Below are positions 47,691 through 56,435 of a DNA stretch of 64,000 nt, one piece after another. Every line of letters begins with the position of its first letter. The first letter of the stretch is position 1. Source of the DNA: Saprospiraceae bacterium (GTDB lineage Bacteria > Bacteroidota > Bacteroidia > Chitinophagales > Saprospiraceae); contig JADKGD010000004.1 in assembly GCA_016717145.1 (NCBI GenBank), positions 233,329-297,328 of the forward strand, written 5' to 3'. The notes beneath the pieces were generated by a model that was not told the DNA's origin, did no database searches, and was given only the letters and a program-made list of their open reading frames with translations. The position numbers were made by a program, and so were the translations under genes.

Positions 47691-47723
47691 AACATTAATA
47701 TAAATATTATATATATAAAATAG

Positions 47724-49362
47724 TTAATTTGGAAGCGTGTTAACCACTTTATTTTCCATTGTCAACCTTGACATGAGATAACTTACGGTTGATTCGGCGC
47801 CCTGATTTAGATTTACATTATGTTCCTCCAGACCGTCATAGCACCCTCCAGTACAAGGATTGTAAATAATTTGTTCAAGATGATTGTCACCCAAAAACCA
47901 ATTGAAGGCAATATTCATTTTGCGTTGATATCCTTCATATTTAAAAATATTGGAAAATTTTTCCAGGGCCATAATGGTGTAAGCAACATCTATGGGTTGT
48001 TCGCCCCCTGGGACAGTGTTACTGTCATATACATCTTCTTTTTGCAGCCATGTTTTATTTGATATTATTTTTAATTTTGAATTAACAAATGTCTTGCTCA
48101 ATAGGAAGTCAAAGGACAATTTTGCAATATTTTTATATTTATTGTCACCGGTTACCAACCATGAACACAACATAGCTTCCGGCAAGATACTGTTGCCATA
48201 TGTCATATAAGATTCAAACCAAAGCCATGTATCATCTGATTCATGAGCGTACATTTGTACCATTCTGTCAGCCAATTCCCTGACGATGCCCATATCTGAG
48301 CAAACTCATTATTTATATTACTATAATACAAACCTTTGATGATAAATGCCATTGCTCTGGTGGAATGAATATTATGAACATTTACTATTGCGCACTTCAA
48401 AATATATGAAGCTTTTCAATGAATTCAGTAGGAATAATGTTACTTAAAGAAATGATATATCCAAGTGACCAAATAGCTCTGCCATTTGCGTCCTCCAAGT
48501 TGGTTTCATTATTTTGATCTGTAAATTGGTAGTTTTCATCTACATAATTTAGAAAATTTCCATCAGGCAATTGACAAAATTGTAAAAAATCAAGATAAAT
48601 TTTTATTAATTTTAAATCCTTTTCATTTTTGGTAAGCTCATAATGCTGGCAAAGTGCAATCAAGGCACGTGCATTGTCATCTAATGTATAACCGCTTAAA
48701 ATATCTGGTCGGTTAATTTTTGCAAATTGAATGATACCGAAGGATGTAGTCATATCATTGATATGGAACAAATTTATTTCGGGCAATGAATATCGTAAAT
48801 TTAACTTACCTTTTCCCAATTTTTGTAGCACTTTTCCATGCGCTATGGCTGAATTTTCCCAGGCTGTTGACGCCATCCGATGCAAACCACTTAAGCCAAT
48901 TTTATATCTGGCATCCTCATCACTCAATAACCTTATGACAGCCTGAGTTAATTGATCCACATTACCAAAATCAAAAATGATTCCATTATCACCGGAAAGT
49001 ACTTCTTTTGCATGTGGAATAGGTGTAGATATTATTGGACATCCACAACTGATAGCATATGAAAAGGTGCCACTGACGGCCTGATTTGGATCTTTGGAAG
49101 TAAACAAATATATATCTGTCAATTGCAAATACTCCAATAGTTGATGGAGCGGCAAAAAAGCGTTAATAAACTGAACATGATGCTCCAATTGTAAGGCTGA
49201 AATTTTTTGTTCCAGCATGTTCCTGTACACTTCTCCTTCATGTTTTATAACGATGATTTGTTCGGCTGTAGGGGTGATATCAGTTTTGTAAATTATGTTC
49301 ATTAAAAATTTTTGGTAAGTCGGAGTTTTAAAAAAATTGTGCAGCCGGACTTTCCAATTCAT
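47724..49362 (-). pseudogene. Glycosyltransferase with alpha/alpha-toroid domain, 5'-truncated and frameshifted
   Basis: The first part carries the second Rossmann domain of a GT4 enzyme (KHEGEVYRNMLE, HHVQFINAFLP, SGTFSYAISCGCPIISTPI), followed by a helical toroid region (YTLDDNARALIALCQHY). Two -1 shifts (near 48400 and 48292) lead through HNIHSTRAMAFIIKG to a frame with DDTWLWFESYMTYGNSILPEA and DVAYTIMALEKFS. In homologues an acceptor-binding domain of about 250 residues precedes the KHEGEVYR motif; here it is absent and a different gene ends 5 bp upstream. So the gene is truncated even if the two shifts are errors. Full-length relatives act on polysaccharides or trehalose-like acceptors; this copy is probably inactive. 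Confidence 0.7.
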
Positions 49363-49367
49363 ATTAT

Positions 49368-49856
49368 TTAATAAAAAACAAAACCTAATTTTTCGAGCGA
49401 TTTTTTAAGTTTTTTATCTGACATTTTCTTTTTTGCTTTTTTAACCAGGAGGATATTCAGGGAATCCTTTTTCTCCATGGCAAGAGATAAACCAAGTACT
49501 TTTTGGTTTTGTAGTTCCAACTCTTCCAGGGTACGTTTCATAATGTCAGCGTTTACTTTTGTAGATCCTGAGAGATCGCTGATACGCTCAGTAAGGTTAT
49601 CATTATTTTTTTTGGCAAATTGAAAGCCATTTTCAAGGTCATCTACTCTTTTTTTTAAGTGATCTTTTTCAAGGTTTAATTTTTCAACTTTATTTTTTAA
49701 TTCGGACTTATCTTCATTACAATCTGCCAGATCGTCCTGTGTTTTATTATATTCTTTCTGCAAGGATTCCATAGTCAAAAAAAGTTGGTTGTGCTTTTTT
49801 GAAGACACACAAGATCCAAGAGATATCAAAATTATGATTAATAAAAAAGATTTCAT
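49368..49856 (-). CDS. Coiled-coil lipoprotein, possibly an OmpA-family N-terminal fragment
   Basis: The 162-aa protein has a lipobox signal (LISLGSCVSSKK, Cys at about 16) and then a continuous, highly charged coiled coil to residue ~150. This layout matches the N-terminal half of Bacteroidota OmpA-like lipoproteins, in which a peptidoglycan-binding OmpA domain normally follows; here the protein stops at LGFVFY with no OmpA domain. It ends 5 bp before the truncated glycosyltransferase, so one deletion may have cut both genes (inference). It could also be a genuine short lipoprotein. Confidence 0.65.
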   Translation of the reverse strand: MKSFLLIIILISLGSCVSSKKHNQLFLTMESLQKEYNKTQDDLADCNEDKSELKNKVEKLNLEKDHLKKRVDDLENGFQFAKKNNDNLTERISDLSGSTKVNADIMKRTLEELELQNQKVLGLSLAMEKKDSLNILLVKKAKKKMSDKKLKKSLEKLGFVFY

Positions 49857-49883
49857 AATAGGTTGGTTTAGTGGTTAAAAAAA

Positions 49884-50669
49884 TTAATCATATATCATTT
49901 GCAGAATATCCTGCAATAAAATTAAAACATATCTGAGGCTTAAAAAAACACGTGCAAATATGACCATGGATTTCCAGGCGGAGTGTATAAAAGTTTCTTT
50001 AAAAAATTGATAACTAAGCAAAAAGATAATACCAAATTCAAGGATCAGAATAATCACGCAATTGATGTCATAAAATCCCGGAAAAGCGGCTGTAATCAAA
50101 TTTAAGAAAACTCTGTATATCATCAACTGCCCAAACATATATGTAATTGCAGTAGCTTTCTCGGCAGTGTTATGGTGCGTTTTTGGAAAAAGGGTATTTG
50201 ATGTAAAAACAAAAAATGGTATTATAAGAAGGGAAAAAAAACTACCATAATTATTTATAATATGGTCGTACATTTCACTGCTTCTGGAATAGATTATGGC
50301 GTCAAGCTCATCCTCTGCATCTACATCATTAACCTGGCCAACATTAAAAAAACCGGATACGAAAATACTGATACCAAGATTTAAAAAAAAGTACTTAAAC
50401 GGAATATAATAACGATCTCTTTTCCCGTCAAGATACTCAATAATAAAAGGAATGGGACGAAGCAATAAGGCTTTGAAAGTATGTACGTATTTGTCTTCAA
50501 TATTATAAAAAAAATCAATGATGCTCGAAAGTAATATGGAAATTGTAAGCCGATTTTTTGAAAGGCTGTTACCACATATACTACAAAATGTTCCGGTATC
50601 AATATGTCCGCAATTTGAACATTTGATTTCTTCCGCATCACTTGCACTATTTATTGAACTTTGGCTCAT
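49884..50669 (-). CDS. DUF3667 zinc-ribbon membrane protein
   Basis: The 261-aa protein has an N-terminal zinc ribbon (CSNCGHIDTGTFCSICGNSL) and the DUF3667 signature KYVHTFKALLLRPIPFIIEYLDGKRDRYY, then four or more transmembrane helices (about 90-110, 140-160, 180-200, 205-235). It is an inner-membrane protein of unknown function, widespread in Bacteroidota, with the zinc ribbon facing the cytoplasm. -7 element 52 bp upstream. Confidence 0.85.
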   Translation of the reverse strand: MSQSSINSASDAEEIKCSNCGHIDTGTFCSICGNSLSKNRLTISILLSSIIDFFYNIEDKYVHTFKALLLRPIPFIIEYLDGKRDRYYIPFKYFFLNLGISIFVSGFFNVGQVNDVDAEDELDAIIYSRSSEMYDHIINNYGSFFSLLIIPFFVFTSNTLFPKTHHNTAEKATAITYMFGQLMIYRVFLNLITAAFPGFYDINCVIILILEFGIIFLLSYQFFKETFIHSAWKSMVIFARVFLSLRYVLILLQDILQMIYD

Positions 50670-50720
50670 TTTGGGATTTTAAAAACAAGGCGTATACTGT
50701 TGTTTATTTTACACTAATGC

Positions 50721-50728
50721 AAAGTTAC
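50721..50728 (-). promoter_or_regulatory. -7 element upstream of the DUF3667 gene
   Basis: Minus-strand TAACTTTG (TAnnTTTG), 52 bp before the ATG. The remainder of 50729-50924 is AT-rich with nothing else seen. Confidence 0.5.
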
Positions 50729-50924
50729 AAATTATAATATAGCTAAGTTACCTTTAAGATATATATATTATTTGTTAATATTTTCAATTTCAAAATATTA
50801 AAGTATTAAACATATGTTATGGGTGATTATAAAAAAGAAGTTTTTTTTATGGTAAGTTTATAGTCGGTAAGTCATTTATCATAATTATATTAAATAGTTT
50901 TTAGATTGGGGTGAAATTTAAACT

Positions 50925-50958
50925 CAAAAAAAAGGCCTCTCATTTCTGAGAAGCCTTT
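50925..50958 (-). terminator. Terminator after the RRM gene
   Basis: On the minus strand AAAGGCTTCTC pairs with GAGAGGCCTTT, one bulged position, followed by a run of eight T. Confidence 0.8.
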
Positions 50959-50986
50959 AAAAGATTCAATTTTCTTACACGATATA

Positions 50987-51280
50987 TTAATATCTTCGCT
51001 CTCTTGGTCTGAAATTGTTATCTCTGGTAGAAGATTGAGGCCTTGGCTCTGCTTTTTTACAAACAATAGTCTGACCATCAAAATTTGTTTCGTTAAGTCC
51101 GGCGATAGCAGCAATACCTGCATCTTCTGTAGCCATTTCCACAAATGCAAATCCTTTGGATCGGCCAGTGTCTTTGTCCATGATTACTTTAGCAGACGTA
51201 ACTTCGCCATACTGTGAAAAGAGATTTTCTAAAGCTTCAGAACTTGTTCTGTAATTAAGCTTTGCAACAAAAATGTTCAT
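50987..51280 (-). CDS. RRM-domain RNA-binding protein
   Basis: A 97-aa single RNA-recognition motif: RNP2 is IFVAKL (residues 3-8) and RNP1 is KGFAFVEM (about 44-51), both with their aromatic RNA-stacking positions, followed by a short Arg-rich tail (RPRERRY). Such small RRM proteins are common in Bacteroidota and cyanobacteria and bind single-stranded RNA; some act as cold-shock or sRNA chaperones. The ATG at 51280 gives the canonical MNIFVAKLNYRT start; an upstream in-frame ATG at 51340 adds an unrelated hydrophobic stretch and leaves little leader after the -7 element. Confidence 0.93.
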   Translation of the reverse strand: MNIFVAKLNYRTSSEALENLFSQYGEVTSAKVIMDKDTGRSKGFAFVEMATEDAGIAAIAGLNETNFDGQTIVCKKAEPRPQSSTRDNNFRPRERRY

Positions 51281-51356
51281 TAAAATAAAATTAAAAATAA
51301 ATAAAAAACTGGAAATACTAACAGACCATCTGCTCAGCATTACTCCAATACAACAA

Positions 51357-51364
51357 CAAAGATA
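51357..51364 (-). promoter_or_regulatory. -7 element upstream of the RRM gene
   Basis: Minus-strand TATCTTTG (TAnnTTTG), giving a leader of about 70 nt before the ATG at 51280. Such a leader would be long enough for cold-shock-type control (inference). Confidence 0.5.
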
Positions 51365-51731
51365 AGCTATTTTTTTTATTGAGTTGTTAATTTTTACCTA
51401 TTTGTATATATTTTATTTTTGAATAATGTTGACCCTGATTTAAATCGTGTCATATTGTGCCTTTTAGCTACTTCTAACTTGAAGCAATGTTCCCTTTTTG
51501 GGTCAGCGGTATGCAGCTTTTATATTCCACATGCTCCGTTCATTTCATTTATTGACATCATTTGAAAAATACTTTTTAGCAATATACCTCTTTTCAAATC
51601 CGAATGATGCAATAAAATCGTATATCTTTTTGGTTCCGGTCAAAAAATGAATTAGCTCTTTAATAAACTTAAATAAATGTTTGTTGTTTTTTGTACTTTG
51701 CCCCAATTAAATAAAATTAAATAATTTGTCG
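51365..51731. other. Divergent intergenic region between RRM and arsenosugar genes
   Basis: About 370 bp without an ORF or RNA. TACTTTG at 51694-51700, one base shorter than the -7 consensus, may serve the downstream genes. Confidence 0.4.
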
Positions 51732-52067
51732 ATGTCAGATAGCTATTTCAAACCTGAAGATCTTAAAAAATTCGGAAATATTGTTGACCTGCAGCCTGCC
51801 ATGGGAGCTAAATTTTTTGAGTGGTACAGTGAGGTTTTTAAAGAAGGAGCACTCACAGTCCGCGAAAAAAATCTTATAGCATTGGCTGTGGCACATACTG
51901 TACAGTGTCCCTATTGTATGGATGCTTACACATCTGCGTGTCTTTCGGAAGGCGCAGATGAAGAACAAATGATGGAAGCTATTCACGTAGCAGCGGCCAT
52001 CAAAGGTGGCGCCACACTTGTAAATTCCGTTCCAATGATGAATACGATTAAAGCAAAATTAATGTAA
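51732..52067 (+). CDS. Arsenosugar biosynthesis-associated AhpD/CMD-like protein
   Basis: A 111-aa carboxymuconolactone-decarboxylase/AhpD fold protein with the redox CxxC motif CPYCMDAYT (about residue 59) and the helix LTVREKNLIALAVAHTVQ. In many genomes this peroxidase-like family precedes arsS, as it does here with a 45-bp gap, and it is annotated as associated with arsenosugar biosynthesis; its reaction there is not established. The ATG at 51732 is preferred over a TTG at 51726. Confidence 0.87.
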   Translation: MSDSYFKPEDLKKFGNIVDLQPAMGAKFFEWYSEVFKEGALTVREKNLIALAVAHTVQCPYCMDAYTSACLSEGADEEQMMEAIHVAAAIKGGATLVNSVPMMNTIKAKLM

Positions 52068-52112
52068 TATTTGCGTTTTTTATTCCAAAAGCAGATTAAA
52101 TTTTACCATTAG

Positions 52113-53171
52113 ATGGGGATAAAACAAAAGACTAAATCGTTAAGTGCTACGCATAATAAACTGGCAGATACCTTTTATCAGCTTAATGTATTGAATGGGG
52201 TAGCTCTTACCCACGATATATTTGAACCATTCAGCAAAAAAGTCGGTAAAGTACTTCGACCTGTGGTACCTGAGGTATTTCAGATCAACATTGGTAAGTT
52301 ATGTAATCAAACTTGCGGTCACTGCCATGTAGATGCAGGTCCGGACAAAAAGGTTGAAAATATGGACAAGGCAACTTTGGAGCGATGTCTTGAAATACTT
52401 AAGGCGCATGATATCAAAACAGTTGATATCACAGGCGGAGCACCGGAAATGAACCCACACTTCAGGTGGTTTGTTGAAGAATGTAGAAAATTAAATAAGA
52501 AAGTGATGAACAGGTGCAATCTGACTATCATCATGGCTAACCATAAATATTCGGACCTCCCAAAATTTTTTGCCAAAAATCAAGTACATATTATTTCTTC
52601 ATTGCCATATTTTACAAAAAACAGAACGGACAGCCAACGTGGAGATGGCGTTTTTGAAGATAGCATCGCAGCACTCAAATTGCTCAATGAGGTAGGATAT
52701 GGAGTTGAAGGTAGTGGTTTGATCCTAGATCTGGTATATAATCCGTCGGGCGCATTCCTGCCTGGTCATCAGTCCTCGCTCCAGCACGAATTTAAACTGC
52801 AACTGGAAAGAAGATATGGCATAACATTCAATAGCTTATTTGCCATTACAAACCTGCCTATCAGCCGATTCCTTGATTACCTGATAGAATCGGAAAATTA
52901 TACTGAATATATGACTTCATTGGTTGAGGCGTTTAATCCGGCTACTATTGAGGGACTTATGTGCAGATCGACCTTGTCCGTAAGTTGGGATGGTTATATT
53001 TATGATTGTGATTTTAATCAGATGCTTGACTTAAAAGTGGCATCAACATCAAGACATATTAATGATTTTGATTTGGCCGCTTTGATGGACCGAAATATCG
53101 TTTTGAATCAACATTGTTACGGTTGTACTGCAGGTGCAGGCAGCAGTTGTGGTGGTGAGATTGTGGTATGA
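52113..53171 (+). CDS. arsS: Arsenosugar biosynthesis radical SAM protein ArsS
   Basis: Radical S-adenosylmethionine enzyme with the [4Fe-4S] motif CNQTCGHC (CxxxCxxC, first Cys near residue 64) and TGGAPEMNPHF as the GGE-type motif, followed by the family's DUF3641 C-terminal region with CNLTI, CRSTLSVSWDG, CDFNQML and the Cys-rich end CYGCTAGAGSSCGG. ArsS is thought to add the ribosyl/deoxyadenosyl unit that turns dimethylarsenic into arsenosugars. 352 aa is typical. The methyltransferase ArsM, usually close by, is not in this window. Confidence 0.92.
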   Translation: MGIKQKTKSLSATHNKLADTFYQLNVLNGVALTHDIFEPFSKKVGKVLRPVVPEVFQINIGKLCNQTCGHCHVDAGPDKKVENMDKATLERCLEILKAHDIKTVDITGGAPEMNPHFRWFVEECRKLNKKVMNRCNLTIIMANHKYSDLPKFFAKNQVHIISSLPYFTKNRTDSQRGDGVFEDSIAALKLLNEVGYGVEGSGLILDLVYNPSGAFLPGHQSSLQHEFKLQLERRYGITFNSLFAITNLPISRFLDYLIESENYTEYMTSLVEAFNPATIEGLMCRSTLSVSWDGYIYDCDFNQMLDLKVASTSRHINDFDLAALMDRNIVLNQHCYGCTAGAGSSCGGEIVV

Positions 53172-53190
53172 TTTTTTCTGACACAGTTAT

Positions 53191-53520
53191 AAGGTTTATG
53201 GGTTTATAAGGTTTATAGGTTTATGAGGTTTAAGGTTTATAAGGTTTATGAGGTTTATAGGTTTAAGGTTTAAGGTTTATAAGGTTTATGAGGTTTAAAT
53301 ATCAACCTTCAACCTCAACCTTCAACCTTCAACCTTCAACCTTCAACCATCAACCATCAACCATCAACCATCAACCATCAACCATCAACCATCAACCATC
53401 AACCAACAACCATCAACCATCAACCCCCAACACAACCACACCCACTCAACCTCAACCTCAACCCAACCATCAACCATCAACCATCAACCATCAACCATCA
53501 ACGGGTTTAAGAGGTTTATA
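53191..53520. repeat. Heptamer minisatellite with strand switch
   Basis: 53191-53298 is a degenerate array of GGTTTA-type units (7-9 nt); 53302-53502 is an array of period 7 built of TTCAACC then ATCAACC, with a GGTTTA return at 53504-53519. A weak TCGTT-type repeat continues to about 53575. No ORF of biological meaning. Not a CRISPR: units are too short and there are no spacers. Confidence 0.85.
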
Positions 53521-53576
53521 CACCTTCAAGCGTAGTTATCGTTTATCGTTCGTTGTTCATCGTTCAAATCGTTCAT

Positions 53577-54347
53577 TTATTTTTTCTTGATAAAAATATG
53601 TTTGATGTTGTTTTTACCTGATTCCCTGACATCTATCTCAAAGGCATTCATACTTTTTATTAATGGCAACATCTTGGAGAAACCATAATTTCTAGGGTCA
53701 AAATCAGGTTTTTTCTTTAACAACAAGTTGCCGAGTTCGCCAAGAAAAGTCCATCCGTTTTCGTCTTCGAGATCACTGACACTATCTCTGAACAATCGTA
53801 TTATTGTGGGATCAATTTTACTTAATGGTTGATTTTTTGATGGTGTGGAAGGTGTGCCCTGTTTGACTGATTGTTTGCCATTCTTTTTAATTTCGACGAC
53901 AACTTCAGGTTTTAATATTTCGAGATAGATAAATTTATCGCAGGCTGTAATGAAAGGACTTAATGTTTTTTTCTCACCGATGCCGATCACTTTCATACCT
54001 GCTTCCCTCAGTCTTGTAGCCAATCTGGTAAAATCACTGTCACTGGAAACTATACAAAATCCATCTACTTTTCCTGTGTACAAAATGTCCATAGCATCAA
54101 TAATCAAAGCGCTGTCAGACGCATTTTTTCCTACTGAATAAGAATATTGCTGTATCGGCGTTATAGCATTTTCGAGCAATACTTTTTTCCAGCCGGAAAC
54201 CGTAGGTTTAGTCCAATCTGCATAAATACGTTTGAAAGTAGGAATGCCATACTTGGCTATTTCTTCAAACATTTCTTTTACGTTTGCATAGGGTACATTA
54301 TCAGCATCTATAAGAACTGCCAGTTTCAGGTCTTTTTTTGTTTCCAT
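53577..54347 (-). CDS. NYN-domain (LabA-like) protein with OST-HTH domain
   Basis: The 256-aa protein has an N-terminal NYN PIN-like nuclease fold: AVLIDADNVPYANVKEMF, KNASDSALIIDAMD and VSSDSDFTRLATRLREAG supply the metal-binding aspartates. After a polar linker (about 165-185) it has an OST-HTH/LOTUS-type domain (RLFRDSVSDLEDENGWTFLG to the end), which binds RNA, often G-rich. Together this suggests a cytoplasmic RNase or RNA-binding regulator. Target unknown; no toxin or antitoxin partner is adjacent. Confidence 0.88.
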   Translation of the reverse strand: METKKDLKLAVLIDADNVPYANVKEMFEEIAKYGIPTFKRIYADWTKPTVSGWKKVLLENAITPIQQYSYSVGKNASDSALIIDAMDILYTGKVDGFCIVSSDSDFTRLATRLREAGMKVIGIGEKKTLSPFITACDKFIYLEILKPEVVVEIKKNGKQSVKQGTPSTPSKNQPLSKIDPTIIRLFRDSVSDLEDENGWTFLGELGNLLLKKKPDFDPRNYGFSKMLPLIKSMNAFEIDVRESGKNNIKHIFIKKK

Positions 54348-54404
54348 AATCGATCATCAATTTTGAATGATTAGTATATCTTACTTATACCATTAAGCCG
54401 GTTT

Positions 54405-54926
54405 TTACAATGTTGCCATATTATAGTCCTCATATGTAGACAATCCATCTTCATATTTGAAACTCAAGTGCATCGTCCTGCTGCTTGTGCCGTCATCAAA
54501 TGATTCATCTCTTACGACAAGTTCATACTTTTTTTTGTAGGCCTTGCGCCAGATCTTGGTTTTTGAACCATAATTAACTATTTCAGGTTTGCCGAGGATG
54601 GCTGTCAGTTCATCTTCTGTCATGGCAAATTCTACATCAAATGGAATGCCACCTTTTCGTTTTTTTGTAAATTCAATGGTCGTAAAGATGGCTATAAACG
54701 TATCTTTCCATGGCGAAGGTATTGGTTTTAGAAACTTACTATGCCCTCCAATTCCAAAATATAAGCGTACACAGTCTTTTTCAACTTTGGATTTGATGCC
54801 TGGTCCTGTGACGGTACAAGTGGTTTTTTCCGGATAAGCCGCACGCCATTCGACAAACAGTGCTCTTATTTCGTCGCTTTCTATACTTTTCCCCAACAGG
54901 GATATTAATTTGTCTATCATGTACAT
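54405..54926 (-). CDS. Hypothetical cytoplasmic protein
   Basis: The 173-aa protein is alpha/beta, without a signal or membrane segment: a short N-terminal helix (MIDKLISLLGKSI), several beta strands with charged loops, and a C-terminal sheet (RTMHLSFKYEDG). FAMTEDELTAILGKPE resembles small immunity-type or SMI1-unrelated scaffold proteins only in general layout; I do not assign a family. ATGs at 54926 and 54920 are both possible starts. It may be co-transcribed with the NYN gene 57 bp downstream. Confidence 0.6.
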   Translation of the reverse strand: MYMIDKLISLLGKSIESDEIRALFVEWRAAYPEKTTCTVTGPGIKSKVEKDCVRLYFGIGGHSKFLKPIPSPWKDTFIAIFTTIEFTKKRKGGIPFDVEFAMTEDELTAILGKPEIVNYGSKTKIWRKAYKKKYELVVRDESFDDGTSSRTMHLSFKYEDGLSTYEDYNMATL

Positions 54927-55270
54927 TATTTTTATCAACCTTCTTAAGGTCATGCCTTACTGGATAGTGATATACCTCAAAAAGTCTGAGTATAAAGCCA
55001 ATAATAACAAAGGTAGGTGGAATATTTTATTAACGTATAATTAATCACCATTATATTGATTTGACATAGTTTTGCAGGTATAACCATACATCGTTCAAAT
55101 GATTGGAGTTCATTTATTAATGCCCATAAAGTTTTGATTCTGAATTGACAATTCTCCGACTTTTTTATTAAAATAAGTGACTCATCATATTGGCGGTTAA
55201 ATCAGATTTATGTACTTTTGATATGGCGATATATGTTATAATGCCCACACATTATTTAATTTTATTAATT
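54927..55270. other. Divergent intergenic region
   Basis: About 340 bp without a gene. TAGTTTTG at 55067-55074 fits TAnnTTTG but lies nearly 200 bp before the downstream ATG. Confidence 0.4.
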
Positions 55271-56218
55271 ATGGTCAGAAGATATTTTATTCTTTTTTCT
55301 TTAGTAATGTATACCAATTTTCTGATCAGTCAAACACGATCATTTGAGATCGTAACGCAGGATGTGTTTAATTTTTGGCAAGCTGTCGACAGTTTAAAAA
55401 TAGGTAGTGATACCACTAAACTTTTTCAAACAAAAGTATTGGACCGTGCTTCACCTGCTTTCAAAATATTTATAAAAAAATGGAACATAAAAGCAAAAGA
55501 CTATACCCGGCAGTTAGGTCGTTATCCGTTATTCTATAAAACAATGAGGGCATCCACCATTCGTTTATGTCAATCGCAGGATTCCATCAAAAAAATAGTA
55601 GCTCAGTTTCAAAAACTATACCCTGCTTTCCGCAACGCTGACATATGTATTGGATTTGGCAATTTCAGTACGGGAGGAAATATGGCTATAGAAGGTGATC
55701 ACAATTTTGTGTATATCGGTCTTGAATATCACGGCCTCGATTCTAATACCTACATTAAAGAACTTTCAATTTCGACACAGGACTATGTATCCAGGAGTAA
55801 TTTTTTCAGAACGATCATTCATGAACTTGTGCATGTGCAGCAATATAGCCATGGCAAAAAAATCAAAAAGGCACTGAATGGAAATTTATTGGCCAACAGG
55901 ATTATTAAGGAAGGCATTCCGGATTATATAGGGCAGTTAATTGTTGCCGGTGGCAATAATGGAAATTATTATGATTATGGGCTCTTGAATGAAAATGTGT
56001 TAAAAACAAAACTAAAAAATGAAATGTGGAATGAGGGAAGTAGTGATTGGTTTGGTGGTGATGATAAGCTTTTTACCCAAAAACCAAGAGACCTGGGCTA
56101 CTTTATGGGTTCGCGGATCGGGAAAAATTACTTTCATTCCAATCAATTAAAAGACCTGACTCAATTGATAGAAATAAAAAATTTGAAAAAATTTATAGAC
56201 GACAGTAAGTACTTTTAG
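55271..56218 (+). CDS. Secreted putative zinc metalloprotease (DUF2268-like)
   Basis: The 315-aa protein has a signal peptide (MVRRYFILFSLVMYTNFLIS), then a helical region and the zinc motif HELVHVQQY (HExxH, near residue 182), with a plausible third ligand in EGIPDYIG about 33 residues further on. This arrangement, together with FKKLYPAF-type sequence before it, resembles predicted gluzincin-like proteases such as DUF2268 and GldB-related lipoproteins, but no lipobox is present. The ATG at 55271 is chosen because the longer frame adds an unlikely N-terminal extension. Substrate unknown. Confidence 0.7.
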   Translation: MVRRYFILFSLVMYTNFLISQTRSFEIVTQDVFNFWQAVDSLKIGSDTTKLFQTKVLDRASPAFKIFIKKWNIKAKDYTRQLGRYPLFYKTMRASTIRLCQSQDSIKKIVAQFQKLYPAFRNADICIGFGNFSTGGNMAIEGDHNFVYIGLEYHGLDSNTYIKELSISTQDYVSRSNFFRTIIHELVHVQQYSHGKKIKKALNGNLLANRIIKEGIPDYIGQLIVAGGNNGNYYDYGLLNENVLKTKLKNEMWNEGSSDWFGGDDKLFTQKPRDLGYFMGSRIGKNYFHSNQLKDLTQLIEIKNLKKFIDDSKYF

Positions 56219-56435
56219 GGACTCTAGTTAGTTGGATTTTATCCATCTTAATTTCTAATACATAGCATAGACCTTTAAGCACGGTTTTACGTTTAGCCGC
56301 TTTGCTAAGTTGCGAGCTTCGGAACCGTTTACTTTCTGCTAAGATAATAATTGTTGCGGAAAATATACGTCTGGCTTGCAAAAGATTCGCAATTTTGCAA
56401 AACTGGCTGGCTTCATGATTGCTTAGATTAACCAA

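Noticed and set aside
53302..53502. Possible CRISPR array
   Set aside because: The repeat unit is 7 bp and contiguous, with no unique spacers and no cas genes.
53288..53590. 100-codon ORF in the heptamer repeat
   Set aside because: Open only because a 7-bp repeat without stops cycles through the frames; the peptide is a simple repeat.
53577..54926. NYN protein plus hypothetical gene as a toxin-antitoxin module
   Set aside because: The hypothetical protein has no antitoxin features, the NYN protein carries an RNA-binding OST-HTH domain typical of housekeeping regulators, and the genes are 57 bp apart without overlap.
56193..56435. 80-codon minus-strand ORF between the zinc protease and the ABC operon
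   Set aside because: It overlaps the 3' end of the protease gene, has no recognisable family, and the DNA looks like degenerate intergenic repeat.
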